DNA of 64,000 nucleotides from Antrodiella citrinella (taxonomy: Eukaryota; Basidiomycota; Agaricomycetes; Polyporales; Steccherinaceae). The stretch is from assembly GCA_004802725.1 (NCBI GenBank), contig SGPM01000001.1, forward strand, positions 62,001-126,000. Direction: 5' to 3'. Shown here piece after piece: positions 10,139-23,203 of this stretch. A program made the translations under genes and the position numbers. The notes beneath the pieces were generated by a model that ran no database searches, was not told where the DNA came from, and saw nothing but the letters and a program-made list of their open reading frames with translations. How positions within the stretch are numbered: position 1 is the first letter of the stretch; the number at the start of each line of letters is the position of its first letter.

Positions 10139-13035
10139 ATGGCACGTCCATCTCCCCCCAAACTATCCAGTCCGCCCAATACCACCTTGCCAACGTCCCC
10201 GACGCAGGCCATCTCGCCTACCGCTGCACATGAAAGCCAGTTCATTCCTCGCAAGGAGTTCATACCCAACCACCGCATTACTTCCACATTTTGCTTGCTT
10301 GCTCTCTCCGGCCCACATTTTATCAGACTATACAACTTTCCTTCTGTTGTCGTCACAGCTCTACGTCGTCTCCTCGAGCAGCACAATCTTATCTCCAGTT
10401 TCAAAGAGGACACTCAGAGGCATTTCTACGAGTTCACGCTCGAAGGCAAGCCTTGGGCAAACTCAAAGAGCATCAAGTCCGAGAAACTCCTGATTGATGT
10501 ACTCGCCGTCGTCTTCTACTTTGGTTATGCGTTTCTTTCGACCATAGATTATGGACGGGAGCAAGACGATCGCATGGTACTCTCATTCTCCAAGCCACTT
10601 ATCCTTCCAGCTTCGTCTCCGTCTATTCCTCTCCCCAATGCATCTGCAATCTCTCTTCACCAGCCTATCCGTACACCATTCGCGATATCCTTTGTCTCCC
10701 AAACGATCATGCGGGTGATCGGGCCTCCATTGCACTCCACACCGGCTGTACTAGCTGCTGTCCGCGGTACATGGCCTCGGGGTGTCTTGAACGAGCAGAA
10801 GGTTGGGGATGCTACGTACGAGTTCAAGTTGAAAGGCTACAGATGTACGTCTGCATATTTGCAAAGGCATGATTGCCACTGACGTCTTACTTAGGGTTTC
10901 AGGAAGATACTTTTGCCACCGACTCATTGACCCATATATTGGGTCTGCTCTCCGCCCTTGATCACGAAGGGTTCATCCTTCTGACGTCTCTGTCGCTGAT
11001 CAACCGCTCACGGGTGAAAGACTTGTGGGTATTCACTGGCGAAGTTGAGGAAACCCATCCAGACTCGCGGTCACCGACTCCGAACGACTCTTTGCTCGAG
11101 CTGAAGAGGGAAATCACGCCACAGAAGTATGCCACGGGCGGGGCTGCCCTTCAGTCGTTGGTGCCTGGACATCCTCCATCACCCAATGCCCGGCCCCTTC
11201 CATCTGCCCCGACTGGTAACGGACATACGCAGCAACATGGCCGCAGTATTTCCGACACTATACCTGCGACCTCCTCCCCACTGAAACCGAAATCAACCAC
11301 CTCGCCATTCATGAAAGCACCCCTCTCGCTGCTGCGCAAGCCTTCGCCCAAGGCACTTGCGCGCCAAGCGTCCGTTCGCTCACAGACTACGGAAAATGCG
11401 GTGTCTCCTGAACAATCACCACGTATTCCTCCTAGTGTCATGGACATGACCGGTATCGGTGCAGGACTTAGACGGTCTAGCGATGACCAACGTACACCTG
11501 ATATCTTCTATAGCACCAGCGGCCGGCCGTATGGCGAGTCTCCGACCTCAGGGTTTCCTTTTCACACAATGCCGAAAGCCAGCCAGATGTATCCTCCTCC
11601 TTCTATCCTGACGACACCTCATGGGCGGATAAACGTGCCCGGGAACAGACGAAGTTCGCTTCCCGTGACTCCCAGTCCTCAAGATAGAAGTCCTACCACC
11701 CGATCTCCTTCCAGCCAACAACCTCCATCACCGTATCGGCCCCGACGGTCTTCCACGCCTCCAGCTCTATCTCAAGTATTGCCTCCCGGAATCAATGTGC
11801 AGATACCCTCTCCCATTATTGCCACTTTGTCCACTCAGCGGAAAATGAACGGCGATGTCGAGCACCGTGACCCTGCTGAGCGAGACCCTCCCACTGACGC
11901 GCCTCGCCCACCCACGCCACATCTTCTCAATCCAGGCGTGTTCCGGGATTCTGCATTTTCCTCCAGTACGACCGACCGACAGTCTTACAACGAAATTCCC
12001 ATCGCTTGGACTGGACGAGACAACGTTGACAGCCGTGATAACTCACGGTCGCCGAAGGAACGTGAAGAGAAGGATCGTCATGGAGCTCAGAAGAAGGACG
12101 AGATGACACGTTCGCGGTCAGGACAGGGCCGTCCGGAGATGAACCGCGCACCCTCCACTGGGCCATTGCCGCCGGGAGCCTGGTCGTCATCTCGAGGAGG
12201 ACCAGATGACGTCGTGAAGACAAGTCAGAGCAATAATACCTCGACCTCGAATTCGTTCCCTCTTCCACCTACCATCAAGGAACAACCCAGCCAAGAATAC
12301 GACGTTATGGCCGCTATGCTGAAGACGAATGGACAGCCTACCCCGAACAAGCTGGAGGGGACCGTACAGACGATGTCGCCGGAGAGAGTGTCGCCTCGCG
12401 GCGAGGGCATGAGGAAGAGCGAGGCTGCTTCGACGGGACTCATGCCTACGCAGGGATCTGGGTCGCTGGGCAAGAGCACAAGGAGCACGCCAGCGTCGAC
12501 GCCTGGAGTGGAGAAGGATGTGAGGGAGCACCATCACCATCGTGCGGGGGTCCCCGCAAGAAAGGAGACTTCTACCTCCGGATGGGTGATGGTCAATGTG
12601 GAGGGCAAGGAAGGAAAGGCTGGACGACCTGGGCCGCATGGACGAAGCAGCTCGGAGCCCCACATATCGAGCAGAGGGACGTCGAAATTACCGAGACCAC
12701 TCAACGATCCTACTGCTGCTGCGCCGTCTTCTATGTCGGCGGCGGCGAAGACGATTGTGATGATCGACGCGGTGGAGACGGCGAGGGAGCGAGAAGAGAA
12801 GGCGGCTGGATCACCTTTCAAGCGTCTGTGGGGCCGTGCGACGGGGTCCCCGGATCCCAAGAAGTCGGCGACCCCGACGACGTTGACGCCTGTTTCTTCG
12901 AGGAAGAAGGGAGACGAAATGCCGAAGCTGCAGGCAAGCTACAGCGATGAGAGAGAATCTAGGCCGAGGAGGCGGGGTGGTGTACCACCGACATCTGTAC
13001 GGAAACCAACGGATAAGAGACTCAGTATGGATTAA
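10139..13035 (+). CDS. Large Ser/Pro-rich protein of unknown function
   Basis: I do not recognise this protein. Two exons (10139-10844 and 10895-13035; 50-bp intron) encode about 948 residues. Residues about 35-330 look globular, with hydrophobic strands and helices such as FIRLYNFPSVVVTALRRLL and LLIDVLAVVFYFGYAFLS; after the intron a further ordered stretch includes HILGLLSALDHEGFILLTSL. From about residue 330 onward the protein is low-complexity, rich in Ser, Pro, Thr and Arg, with many SP/TP dipeptides and RRSS-type basic patches that look like phosphorylation sites. No signal peptide or convincing membrane segment is visible. The pattern suggests a cytosolic or cortical regulator with a conserved N-terminal domain and a disordered tail, but no function can be assigned. 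Confidence 0.85.
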
Positions 13036-13852
13036 TTGGATATTCCCTAGGTTCGTTGAGTCCATGTGTTGCTGAAGAGGGACAATGAGACTGACATCTA
13101 CCAAAGACATTATGCTAACTTGACCTATGTATCCGTTAGATACCCTGTTCACCTGGCCTGTCACGGACCATAGCCCATGTTGTAGACCAACTTTGCTTCC
13201 ATTTGGTACATGTACAGTACGTTGCCGTAATTTGACACGACATTTCACGACTGCTGCGGTGTTTCAGGGCATATCGAGGCCGAAGGAGGACAATGACACG
13301 AAAGTGGCAGGCCTCGCACGCGTCGCGACGCGTCAAGATCACGTGGGTACAAGTCACGCATTTGGATGCTTTTTTGGTTCGGAAAAGCTGCGGTGTGTTC
13401 GGAGTCGTTGGTGAGAGCCGAGTTCGAGGTAGCAATGAATACGGAAGAGCATAGGGATGACGTTGAAGGATACATAGTGTTGTCTGTATGTACAAAGACA
13501 CTGGTTGCGAGCAATGGGGTGACCACTGCCAACCTGGACTAATAGGAATGCAAGCGCTCTCAATGCCGGCTTGTCCGTCGTCAACTCGGACTTCCCGACT
13601 GAGATCTGAGACTGACTGGCGGATGCGGGAGTATGAATGGTGTCCTGGTGGGTCTGGAGTGGTCGCCGTAATGTGCAGGAGGCCGGGNGAGAGGGAGAGG
13701 GAAAGAAAGGGAAACGCCGGGTGAGGAGGAGAGGTTGCCCTGGGCAGCCAGACGCACTCAAAAATGCACACCCGCTTCACGCCCACTTGCCCATCGCTCT
13801 CCTTCCTCTCTCCATCACCTCCTCTCCCCGCCCTCCTCCCTCCGCCAACGCC
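13036..13852. other. Intergenic spacer with CT-rich promoter block
   Basis: No gene is recognised between the stop at 13035 and the ATG at 13853. A minus-strand open frame of about 265 codons spans much of it and runs into the next gene's first exon, but it reads as low-complexity antisense of the CT-rich promoter. An undetermined base occurs at 13688. The CT-rich block at about 13790-13850 directly precedes the next ATG. Confidence 0.5.
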
Positions 13853-16800
13853 ATGCCCACATGCAGGCGCAAACGCGTCCTCCTCACGCAGCCTTCCCAG
13901 GCCCTCCTCGACACCATCAACACAGAACAGCACAAGGAGGTCTACTATCTCGCGCAGACCGGCGAGATCTTTGAAACCTACGAGTGATTACTCCTTCCCA
14001 CCTTCCTCTCTTCCGCATCACAACTCACCCACCCGTTTCCAGGGCCTATGCCGCGCGCATGACGTTCTACCGCATGAAGAACTTTCAGTGCGAGGTCACC
14101 GGGAAGAGTGGCTTGGACTACTTTCAGGCCCTTGAGAGCGAACAGCAGGAGGCACGCACCATGCACTCTAGGTTCCCTGAACCACTCAAGGCGGCTGTAC
14201 TCAAGACCGTTCAATGGCGTATGTCCTCCTCCGTGTCTCTCAGTTAGCTCACGTCATAACGCCATCCTACTACCTACAGAGGTTATGGGTCGCCTGGACC
14301 ATCTAGTAGAAGCTGTGTATGACCGTTTCAAGGATAGATATTACCCGGACGAAAGTGAGTCTCAGCCTTCATTCCGCCTATTGCCTTTTACTCATTGCCG
14401 TTGCTCTTCTACTCAGAAATCATCATAGACGTCCAAGGCGACAAGTCAGTACACACCTCCTACACTTCCACATACACTCATTGACGCGATTCTCGTCCAG
14501 GTATTTTGCACGAGTCGTTCAGGTGTTCCCCCCTAGACCAGTACACATACCCTCCAGCCCTGAACCTCAGGCGTCCACATCAGCATCCCCACTCTCCTCG
14601 GATGACGAACCCATTCACAAGATTGCAGAAGATCTTCGTATACCAGTCAAGGATTCCGTTGCAAAGGATGACCCCAACCGGTACTACTACAAAGTCCAGA
14701 TCTTGGAGGAGGAGCGGCAGCCGGGAGCCACGAAGCATGCTGCCTCGAAGTCAAGCAAGCAGAACAAATTCAGTGGTAGTTTGATGGACGTTCAGTGTCG
14801 TGACATGGGGTATGTGCCCTTCGATTTCCCTGTCCTGTTTCATAAGGTCTCATATGCCGCCCGCTCATTAGGCGTGATCGTTTGGCGTTCTCGAAATCCA
14901 TCTTGCGACGTTTCATCCGCGACTGCGTGGACCGTGAGCCCGCTGTCGCGTCGCCGTGGGTGGTCAAACCGTTGATCGCGGGTCGTTACGGTGTCAACTC
15001 CGTCATGCCCGAAGAAATACGGCGCAGTGTAGAGACCCTCAAGAAAGGCGAGAGCGACAAACGGAAGAAAGTATGGGAGGATAGAGAAGGTCCCAGCAAG
15101 CGACAGAAAAAGCTGGCAGCGGAAGAGGAGCGGAGTGAGTGTTCTTTCTATGACTGTGGTTTCGGGATCGTGATCGAAGTTATCGAATATCAGTTAACTC
15201 GCAAAATGTCGTAGCCAAAGCACTTGCGGAAAGGCGCGAACGCGAAGCGAAGGAGAAGGAGGAGAAGTCCCTGAAGGCACGGGAAGAGAACGAACGATTG
15301 GCTGCGGAGAAGAAAAAGAAGAAGCCCGTACGCTACCCTACGGAGGATTTGGATATCATGATTGGAGACAAGGAGAAGAAGGCGGGTATGAAAATGAAGA
15401 GACCGACACCCAGTCGTACGGCCATGCCCTTTGGGTTGGACAATGCGACAAACGAGATGTTCCTCATGACCTGGAATTTTTTGGTCGTATATGGGTGAGT
15501 CTGTGATACGATCTCTTTTCTTTTCTTTGATACTAAAGCTGTGTTTAGTTCACCTTTGCATATTTCCTCATTTACTATGGACGACTACGAAGCGGCTCTG
15601 CGACACGCTGTCACAGAGCCCGTCTGCCCCTTGCTTGCTGAGATCCATTCGACACTCATCTACAATCTTCGCACCGTACCATCCAAACGTCACGCCGCCG
15701 TCATCTCCCTCACCGACGATGAAGAAAACCCAGAACATGACAAGGAGGTTCTGGGGGTCTCAATTGACGAACTGACATCGGCTTTGGCGGATGTAGGCAA
15801 CAACTGGGAGCGAGCGCCGTTGCGGCACGCAGAGAACCGGGAAGGTTGGGAGGAGTCTCTTGTAGGATGTCTAAAGGATGTAAGTGTGAATGGCAAGCTT
15901 TACCCGGGTTCATAGCTGACGTCACCTTTGCTAGCATGCAACTCTTGAGAACTTTCCGGAAATCAGAGAAATCCTGACCCGGCTTTGTTTCGCGCCTGAG
16001 ACTCCCGAACAACCCGTTGCGTCGTCGTCGCATACAACACCAGCCGTCAGTCCCGCGCCGGATAGTCTCGACATCCTTACGATCCCCTCTACTCCGCGCG
16101 AGCGGTATCATCAGCTTTCTCCGGTCGACAAACTCCTTGTTTTGTCGTTCATGTGCAATCTGGCGGTTTCCAGCAAGGCGATTCACGCTCATATGGAGTC
16201 TTGCGAGGAGCAGCTCACAGCTCTGAGAAAGGAGAAGATTGAAGTCAATAGGAGCAAGAAGGCGTTGTAAGTACACACGAGCTTCTGATTGCGTCTCGCG
16301 GAAACTGATGATATGACCCTCAGCTTGGAAGAGATGGCTGTATTGACGGGCGAGAATGGGACTCCAAAGCCAAACGGCGCTGATGAGGACGGTGCATTGC
16401 ACGACTCTAGCGAGCTGTCAGATGTGCCCGGGTCCGACGTCGACATGGACACACCAAGTGGCACACCTTCACGCAAACCGAAGGAGAACCGACGCAAGAC
16501 CCAGGCCAAGGAGCGTGAGCTTGCTCGAGCGAAACAGGCGTCTGTGAAGCAGGCCTTGGCCGAGCATCGTCGCTTGGACGAAGAGGTGAACAAACTGGAA
16601 CGCAGGCTAGAGGGCATCGAGCGGGAGTTCCGAAAGTTGCTGGGTGCTGTTCGCGTGAAACCCCTCGGACGTGATCGGTTCTACAACAGGATCTGGTGGT
16701 TCGACGGGATGGGAGCCGCTTCGTTGATTGGAAGTGGAGGCGCTGTGCAGTATGGCAGCGGAAGGATATTCGTGCAGGGACCGAGTGAACATGATATTGA

Positions 16801-17260
16801 TCTGCTGATTCGGAGAGAGGAGAATATCCCGGCGCGACGAATGGAGGAGGAAGGTGCGGAGGGGATGTTGGCCGTAGGTGAATGGGCGGTGTACGATGAA
16901 CTTGAATCGGTAAGCTCTTTTCTTCCCTCGGATGCGCCACAAAGGCTTATGACGGGTGTATAGGTGGATGAGTTTGTCGCGTGGCTAAACCCCAAGGGTG
17001 TGCGAGAGTTGGCACTGAAGAACACTCTTGCGAAGTGGTGGCCACACATAGGACCCGGAATGCGTCGCAGAGCAGCAGTGAGTTTATGTAGTGTTGCATG
17101 ATATGGCTTAGATACTCATTATATTCTTTCGCAGGACCTAGCAGCAATGGCGAAGCTGCCTGAAGCACGCCGCAGTGCACGCATGAAACACCCAGGATCT
17201 GATATTTCGAGAGAACCGTACATGTTGTGGACCAACCGCCGCGCGTCGAACGCTGCGTGA
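13853..17260 (+). CDS. ISWI chromatin-remodelling complex accessory subunit, Itc1/ACF1-like (WAC-DDT-WHIM)
   Basis: Proteins of this type pair with an ISWI ATPase to space nucleosomes in the nucleus. About nine short introns interrupt the gene; the first (13984-14042) splits a Glu codon. Domains in order: an N-terminal WAC domain (EVYYLAQTGEIFETYE...YAARMTFYRMKNFQCEVTGKSGLDY); a Lys/Glu-rich charged stretch around 15230-15330; a DDT domain (TNEMFLMTWNFLVVYG...FTMDDYEAALRH, 15450-15610); a WHIM1-like segment (SPVDKLLVLSFMCNLAVSS, about 16120-16170); a long acidic then coiled-coil linker; a WHIM2-type GRDRFYNRIWWFDG (about 16670-16710); and WHIM3-type WAVYDELESVDEFVAWLNPKG. The domain order matches yeast Itc1 and animal ACF1/WSTF. 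No PHD finger or bromodomain is visible, as in Itc1. Confidence 0.9.
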
Positions 17261-17904
17261 AGCTCGCCGTCGTTTTGCCTGATTATTCCCCCATTGCTGT
17301 CTTTCCGTCTCACTTTTGGACTACATCATCCCTTTTGCTTGTGAGATCTTGGGTATCGTATGCACATTTTAGACCTTTACCGCACGTATTGCACTGTCTC
17401 CTTAATATGACGTTTCCCTGATTCGTATGTCCGTTCGTTCACGTTGGTATGTTCGAGTGAGGAGGTGTGTCCGAGACGAAGAATGGAATGGCTTTTAATC
17501 GATGGCGCGGTGCTCGGATGCTGCTCTGTTGAGGCATTTTACATGTTACATGCGGTCCACTGCCACCGCTCGAGTGTTCTCCCTTCTGACCGTTCTGATA
17601 CTCGAACCCCCCTTTGCTCCGCTGATAATAATGGGCGAGCCAGCTTCCCATTCCCGGAGCTTCTAAAATTTTCGAGGAGGTCCAGAGTGAGGTCCTCCCC
17701 CCTTCAATTTCACTCTTAAGATCGCAACCCGGACCACATCTGTCTCGTCTTCATGATAACGACCGTTTACGACCGAGACTGCATCACCTCATCCTGATCG
17801 ACGACGACGTACAGCGACCTGCGACTCGGACAGACCTCAGGAGACTTTCCCTTGAAGTTGTGCCCCTCTTACGAACTTTCCACCGACCGACTCAAATATC
17901 GAAC
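17261..17904. other. Intergenic spacer
   Basis: This is the 3' flank of the Itc1-like gene and the promoter of the transporter gene. No gene is recognised. The last 200 bp are relatively C/A-rich leader-like sequence ending in GAACATGG around the ATG at 17905. Confidence 0.5.
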
Positions 17905-20186
17905 ATGGCCTCTCCGCCTATCTCGTTCTCGGTTGGTTCCCCGTCAGGTTCCAGCTTCGTAGATGCTGTTGCGTCGTGTGAGTGAATACTAGTCCGTGAA
18001 AGGCCGACTGTTTGACTGAAAGCTCCTCTCCCCTTCATAGATCGCCGCTCCCAGTTGTACCTCTCTGACACCATCTCTAACTCTGCATCTGGAGATGAAG
18101 ACGAAAGAGAATCCATATACGACGAGGAGAGTCAAATCGGCGCGGACGCGTCCGGGGAAGAGAACGGACGCGTCGAGATTGATACTTCCATCACCGGAGA
18201 ATGGGACGACGACGACGAGCTGACACCGGGCCCGTCTATAGATTCCCTACGCCCAGAGTACCTCCTCCCCGTCCCGGAGGAAGGTGCTGCTACGCCGAAA
18301 GCGATTCCGGCCCCTCAAGATGCGGCACGCGAGCACACACCGCTCCTCCGCAAGACGACGTCACTGTCGTTTCTTGAGAGGACTGCTCCGCCAAGAGCGG
18401 CGAAAGTCGTCCTGAAATTGCCTGAACGGGCGTCACCTTCCATTGTGAGACGGAACTCGCAGTTGAGCACGAGGAGTAGGGTGTCGGGGAGGAGGATGAG
18501 CACGGGGAGAGCACCGAAGTTCGCGCCGACGGGGCATAGTACGTTCGGACAGACTGTGAGTGATTCGGTTATGATTTGTTCTGAGCGCAACGTGCTCACG
18601 TTGTTGGTGCTGGCCCAGTTGTTTAATTGTATTGCCATCTTGCTTGGGATTGGCATGTTGTCCGAACCGCTTGCTTTTGCGTATGCGGGATGGATTGGAG
18701 GAAGTCTCCTTATCGTGTTTTATGGATTCATCACTTGCTACACGTGAGTTCGCGTAGTCACTCCTACTCCCTTTCTATGTAACCATGCTAACTAAGATAT
18801 GTATCTTCCAGAGCAAAGATCCTTGCGCATATCATCCTGTCAGACTCAAAGTTGCGGTCGTACTCAGACATTGGACGGAAGGCGTTCGGACGCGCTTCTG
18901 TCCCTTGGATCAACGCTCTCTTCTGTCTGGAATTGTTCACAGTTAGGTACGCTATATCGCGTGCATCTTATTTTGTGCCCGAAGAGCTCATTTTGACTTA
19001 GTGTGGCTTTGGTGACACTATATGCTGACTCTCTGCATTCGGTCGAACCTGCATATTCTACTACGTTCTATAAATGCATTGGCATCGCGATGTACGTGCT
19101 TTTATATACAGTACGGATTGTAACGACGTATATTGACTTCTTTTGGTTGCAGACTCTTGCCCACGATGCTGATGCCGTTGTCCATTCTCTCTTACGCATC
19201 TATCATTGGAATAGTATCTACTCTTCTAATCGTCGCGGTCATTTTTATCGACGGGTTCTCGAAGCCGGATTCTCCTGGCAGTCTCTGGAGCCCCGCTCCC
19301 ACAGATTGGGGTGTCACCAATCTGGGTGAGTTAGGGGTCTCGTTTGGGCTTTTCATGGCTGGGGTGAGTCTACTTTAACTCTCTGAGATTCCTTGCGCTG
19401 AACTCTGCTTGCACAGTTTTCGGGACATGCAGTCATTCCGTCTTTGGCTAGAGACATGCTAGACCCTTCGCAGTTCGACAAGATGATAGACTCCGCGTTC
19501 TTAGTTGCTACGATTGTGTATGCAACCATTGGTGTCGCAGGGTACTTGATGTTTGGAAATGCGGTCAGCGACGAGGTAACTTTATCCTGCGTATGCGGCA
19601 GGAACATACACTGATACATTTTGTGGCGTGTAGTTCAGTCAAGATCTCATGAAAGTTGTCGGGTACAACCCTGCTTTGAACAAGATTGCCTTGTGGGGTC
19701 TTGTCCTTAGCCCACTGTGCGTGCGGTCATACCCTCACAGTATACACAACGCTAATCCCGAAATTTCTTAGGTCAAAATATGCTCTGGCCACTCGACCGC
19801 TGGCGATCACCATCGAGATGCTTCTCGGGATCGACCCCGTTGTACCATCCGGAGACGACCATGCGATGTCAATTAAGTCAGACACGAATGCCGCACCCTC
19901 CTTCCTCGAACGGCACCACGCGCTGAAAAACACCTTCGTGACTATCGAGCGCACGCTCTTCGTCTTTATGTCGGTTGCCATCTCCATCTTGGTACCAGAG
20001 TTTAGCTCTATGATGGCATTCCTGGGAGCGTTCTCTTCGTTTTTACTCTGTGTCATCGGGCCTGTGTCGGCGAAAATCGCGCTCGCTGGCCGTGTTGGTC
20101 TGTGGGACGCATTTCTGCTAGTCACCGCGGTCGTGATGGCGTGTTGGGGCACGGGAGCGGCGTTCTGGTCTACGACGGAAGGTTAA
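17905..20186 (+). CDS. Vacuolar amino-acid transporter, AVT1-like (AAAP family)
   Basis: AVT1-type carriers move neutral amino acids across the vacuolar membrane in exchange for protons. The first small exon (MASPPISFSVGSPSG...) is followed by a long soluble N-terminus of about 220 residues, with an acidic patch (EDERESIYDEES), SP/TP sites and ERTPLL-like basic segments. The transporter core then begins at CSERNVLTLLVLAQLFNCIA and contains roughly ten or eleven hydrophobic segments, including GIGMLSEPLAFAYAGWIGG, the AAAP helix 1 signature. The C-terminal helices end WGTGAAFWSTTEG. About six short introns are present. The extended cytosolic N-terminus is typical of fungal Avt1. It is convergent with the eIF3k gene, with 202 bp between stops. 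Confidence 0.9.
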
Positions 20187-20388
20187 TTTATACTGCGCAA
20201 TGGAATGGAATGGATAGATATCATGATCGCTTTTGTAGAGTTACGTATACCCTGTTGATTGTAATCTCTAAATTCTGGCCATGATGTACTTAGAAATTGG
20301 TGCAAATCTCAGCAAGGGAATCGATGTGTAGATGATATAGCGCTCAGAACACTAGCGGAGTACAACAGTGTAGATACATACAAGAGAA

Positions 20389-21357
20389 TCATGCGGTCTG
20401 AGCATGAGATATGATTTTGGTGAGCTCTGCGAAGATGCAAGAAACATGATCAGTACATGCTTGCTGTACCCCGGCATAAGATGGAGACTCACGCGATAGC
20501 TGAACGTTTTCTTGGACAACCGTGGAGACGGGCTGGTTGTCTGGGTTGGAGGGTAATGAGATAACACCTCCAGCGTCGACAGTCCAGCCAAGTTTCTGGA
20601 CATACTCGGGGACATCCTCCACTGTTCATTGACCGTCAAAAATGCACCAGACACCATTGTGATGAGAACTCACCGTCGAGGTGAAGGTAGCTTGCCAATC
20701 TCTCACTGCTTATACGTCTGAATGCACCGACGACCGCATGGACGACCACCCTCCTCACCGCATCCTCAAATCCGACACACTCCACCGTATAGTTGTCTCT
20801 CAGCGATTCAGCGTTTTCTGAGCGATACAGCGCCCAGAACGCCGGGAAGCGGCATTGCTGGAGAAGGTTGTGGAGGGTAGTCAGGATAGGAAGTAACGTC
20901 GGCAGAGGATCAGGTTCATCTGTGTTTTGGATGGTGGGGCGCTGGTCGAGGAGGGATATGCAGAGGTTGAAATCGGGGAAGGGGGAGGAGGTGAGGGCTT
21001 TGATCAAGATGTTGATCACGACGTCCGGGTTGTACAGGTCTGGGTTGAACTGATATCTGGAGGAGTGAAAAGGAAGATATTCGTGAGGTGGTACTTCCTG
21101 AACAGAATAGATGTAGGACGTACAATTTGAGGATTGCAAGGTTTGCGAGGCAGTCATACTCCTCGGTACGTATCTGGCGATACAGGTAATCCTCCAGAAT
21201 ACCAACATTGTTGGGATTGTAACGATCTATATCCGGAGCTCTGTTATAAGTTTCTCGAGAGCAATACGATGCGACAAGACGTACCGACACCAGAGACAAG
21301 GTTTTCAATTTGCTCTGTTCGGGTTTCCGGTTGGACCCATCCTGCGGCTGCAACCAT
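20389..21357 (-). CDS. Translation initiation factor eIF3 subunit K
   Basis: eIF3k is a small non-core subunit of the cytosolic eIF3 complex, pairing with eIF3l. The first exon reads MVAAAGWVQPETRTEQIEN and ends VSGV; splicing to an acceptor at ...AACAGAG gives APDIDRYNPNNVGILEDYL, the conserved IDRYNP motif of the family. Later exons contain NLAILKLY joined to QFNPDLYNPDV, FCRF-like LLQQCRFPAFWALYRSENAE, the GFEDAVRRVVVHAV segment and a C-terminal winged-helix part (EDVPEYVQKLGWTVDAGGVI). The protein ends TKIISHAQTA. Length and motif order fit the family. The exact acceptor of the last intron is ambiguous by two bases. The gene shares a 181-bp divergent promoter with WDR5. Confidence 0.92.
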
Positions 21358-21538
21358 TATAATGTTTGGCGAAGAAAGGGAGGGGATTCGTTAACTTCGA
21401 GATGACTGTGAAATCGTACAAGGGAGAAGAGTGAGCACTGGAAAGAACGTCACGGCGAGTCCTGAAATTTCTGATTAGAGTTTAGCGCCCACTTGTCTCG
21501 ATCAGACTCTCCTCAGTTTCGCCTAACTTATATCGTTC
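21358..21538. promoter_or_regulatory. Divergent promoter eIF3k / WDR5
   Basis: Only 181 bp separate the two start codons, so both promoters and leaders must share this segment. No TATA box is obvious, as is common for housekeeping genes. Confidence 0.6.
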
Positions 21539-23062
21539 ATGTCGCTCCCCATGGACATCGACCAAACTGAAAACGACGGCGTCGAGTCGAAAACGGTTCC
21601 ACATACCAACAATTCGCCGGAAAACGCGTTCGCCGAGTCTTCCGTCTCCGAACACAAGCCAAACCTTGCATCTGGCTCCCATACACTACGAGAATCGCAG
21701 CCAAGACCAGAGGAAGACGCTTCATCTGCGCAACCTCCCATCGCACGTGTACCGGATGGAATATACAAAACTAAGTTCATCATGAGCGGACACAAGCGGT
21801 CTATCTCATGCGTCAAGTTCAGCCCGGATGGTAGCATGCTTGCGTCGTGTTGTGAGTCTCATTCATCTACTTCGACGTGTTCTATCGTCTTGATAATCTT
21901 TGGAAGAAAGCCGCGGATAAGTTGGTGAAGCTGTGGGATATCGAGAAAGGAGAATTGCTTGTCACTTTGGATGGGCATTCCGAAGGCATCTCGGATGTTG
22001 CTTGGTCAAATGACGGCGAGTATCTGGCATCTGCTTCGGACGACAAAACCATTCATATATGGGATGTGGAGTCTGTAAGTGTATACGTTTACTTCATGAT
22101 ACAGTCCGACTGAACTCTATGATCCAAGCGACAAAGCTCGAAGGTCCTACACGGCCACACCAACTTCGTGTTCTGTGTGAACTTCAACCCACAAGGCAAT
22201 CTTCTTGTATCTGGAGGGTACGACGAAACTGTCAGAGTGTGGGACGTTGCACGAGGTAGATATCTCGTTCTTGTTCTCAACTACGAATGCGGGTGCTGAA
22301 GGATGGAGGTAGCGAAGCCACTCAGGACATTGCCGGCACATTCTGACCCCGTTACTGCGGTCGTATTCAATAATGACGGAACTCTGATAGCTTCATGCGC
22401 GATGGATGGCCTCATGTGAGTGGTGGCAAATATGTTGCAATACGTTCACTAAATATGTTGCTTGAAGTCGCATCTGGGATTCCGATTCTGGGCAGTGTCT
22501 GAAGACCCTCGCTGACGATGACAATCCTATCTGGTTCGTTGCGAGACGTCTCGTACCCTGATTGTAATGAATCTGACGTGAATTGGGCTTTAGTTCACAT
22601 ATCAAGTTCTCCATGAACTCTAAATTCATTCTTGCCTCGACTCAGGACTCGACAATTCGGTTGTGGAATACGCAGACGTCGCGATGCGTCAAAACGTATA
22701 CAGGCCATACCAACCGTACTTACTCCTTGTTCTGCGACTTCTCTCCCGGTGGAGCTAGTGTCGTAAGCGGAAGTGAAGACGGTAAGGTGTATCTGTGGGA
22801 TCTACAGAACAGACAGATTGTTCAAACCCTGGAGGGTCATAGAGGTAAGGCCATAACATCTTTCGGCGTCGCTAAGGTCTCTCACGAGTATTGTCCTAGA
22901 TGTTGTTATAGCTATTGCAGTACGTGTCCGATGACTTTTGTTGTGGTTGTTGTTCCGTCTGACGCCGATATCCAGTGCCACCCGACGCGCCACCTAATAG
23001 CATCTGCTGCGATGGAGAAAGACCTGACGATTCGCGTGTGGGCCGACGGAAGCGAAAGCTGA
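21539..23062 (+). CDS. WDR5/Swd3-type WD40 repeat protein (COMPASS subunit)
   Basis: WDR5/Swd3 is the seven-bladed beta-propeller scaffold of the COMPASS histone H3K4 methyltransferase complex in the nucleus. A disordered acidic N-terminus of about 75 residues precedes WD repeats that follow human WDR5 closely: [143 protein letters not shown] and a last blade ending [11 protein letters not shown]. The near-invariant [14 protein letters not shown] and YTGH strings make the assignment specific. About seven or eight short introns interrupt the repeats. Confidence 0.93.
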
Positions 23063-23180
23063 GCTGTGTATACCGAATAGTTTCTGTAGTATGTACTTTG
23101 CGTGAAATGCACAGAGCAACGAGGGGATTCGAGGATGTTCGGATGAATTCGGTACCCGAGGTGTCATGCGCACCCCGCAG

Positions 23181-23187
23181 TGACTCA
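23181..23187. promoter_or_regulatory. GCN4/AP-1-type bZIP site TGACTCA
   Basis: A perfect TGACTCA heptamer lies 17 bp upstream of the TATA box of the polyubiquitin gene. Such sites bind Gcn4/AP-1-type bZIP factors and would fit stress induction of polyubiquitin; use here is inferred. Confidence 0.45.
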
Positions 23188-23203
23188 TAAGCGCCTAAAC
23201 CCA

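Noticed and set aside
13136..13933. Minus-strand open frame of about 265 codons spanning the undetermined base
   Set aside because: It is antisense to a CT-rich promoter and the next gene's first exon; composition is low-complexity and no family signature is seen.
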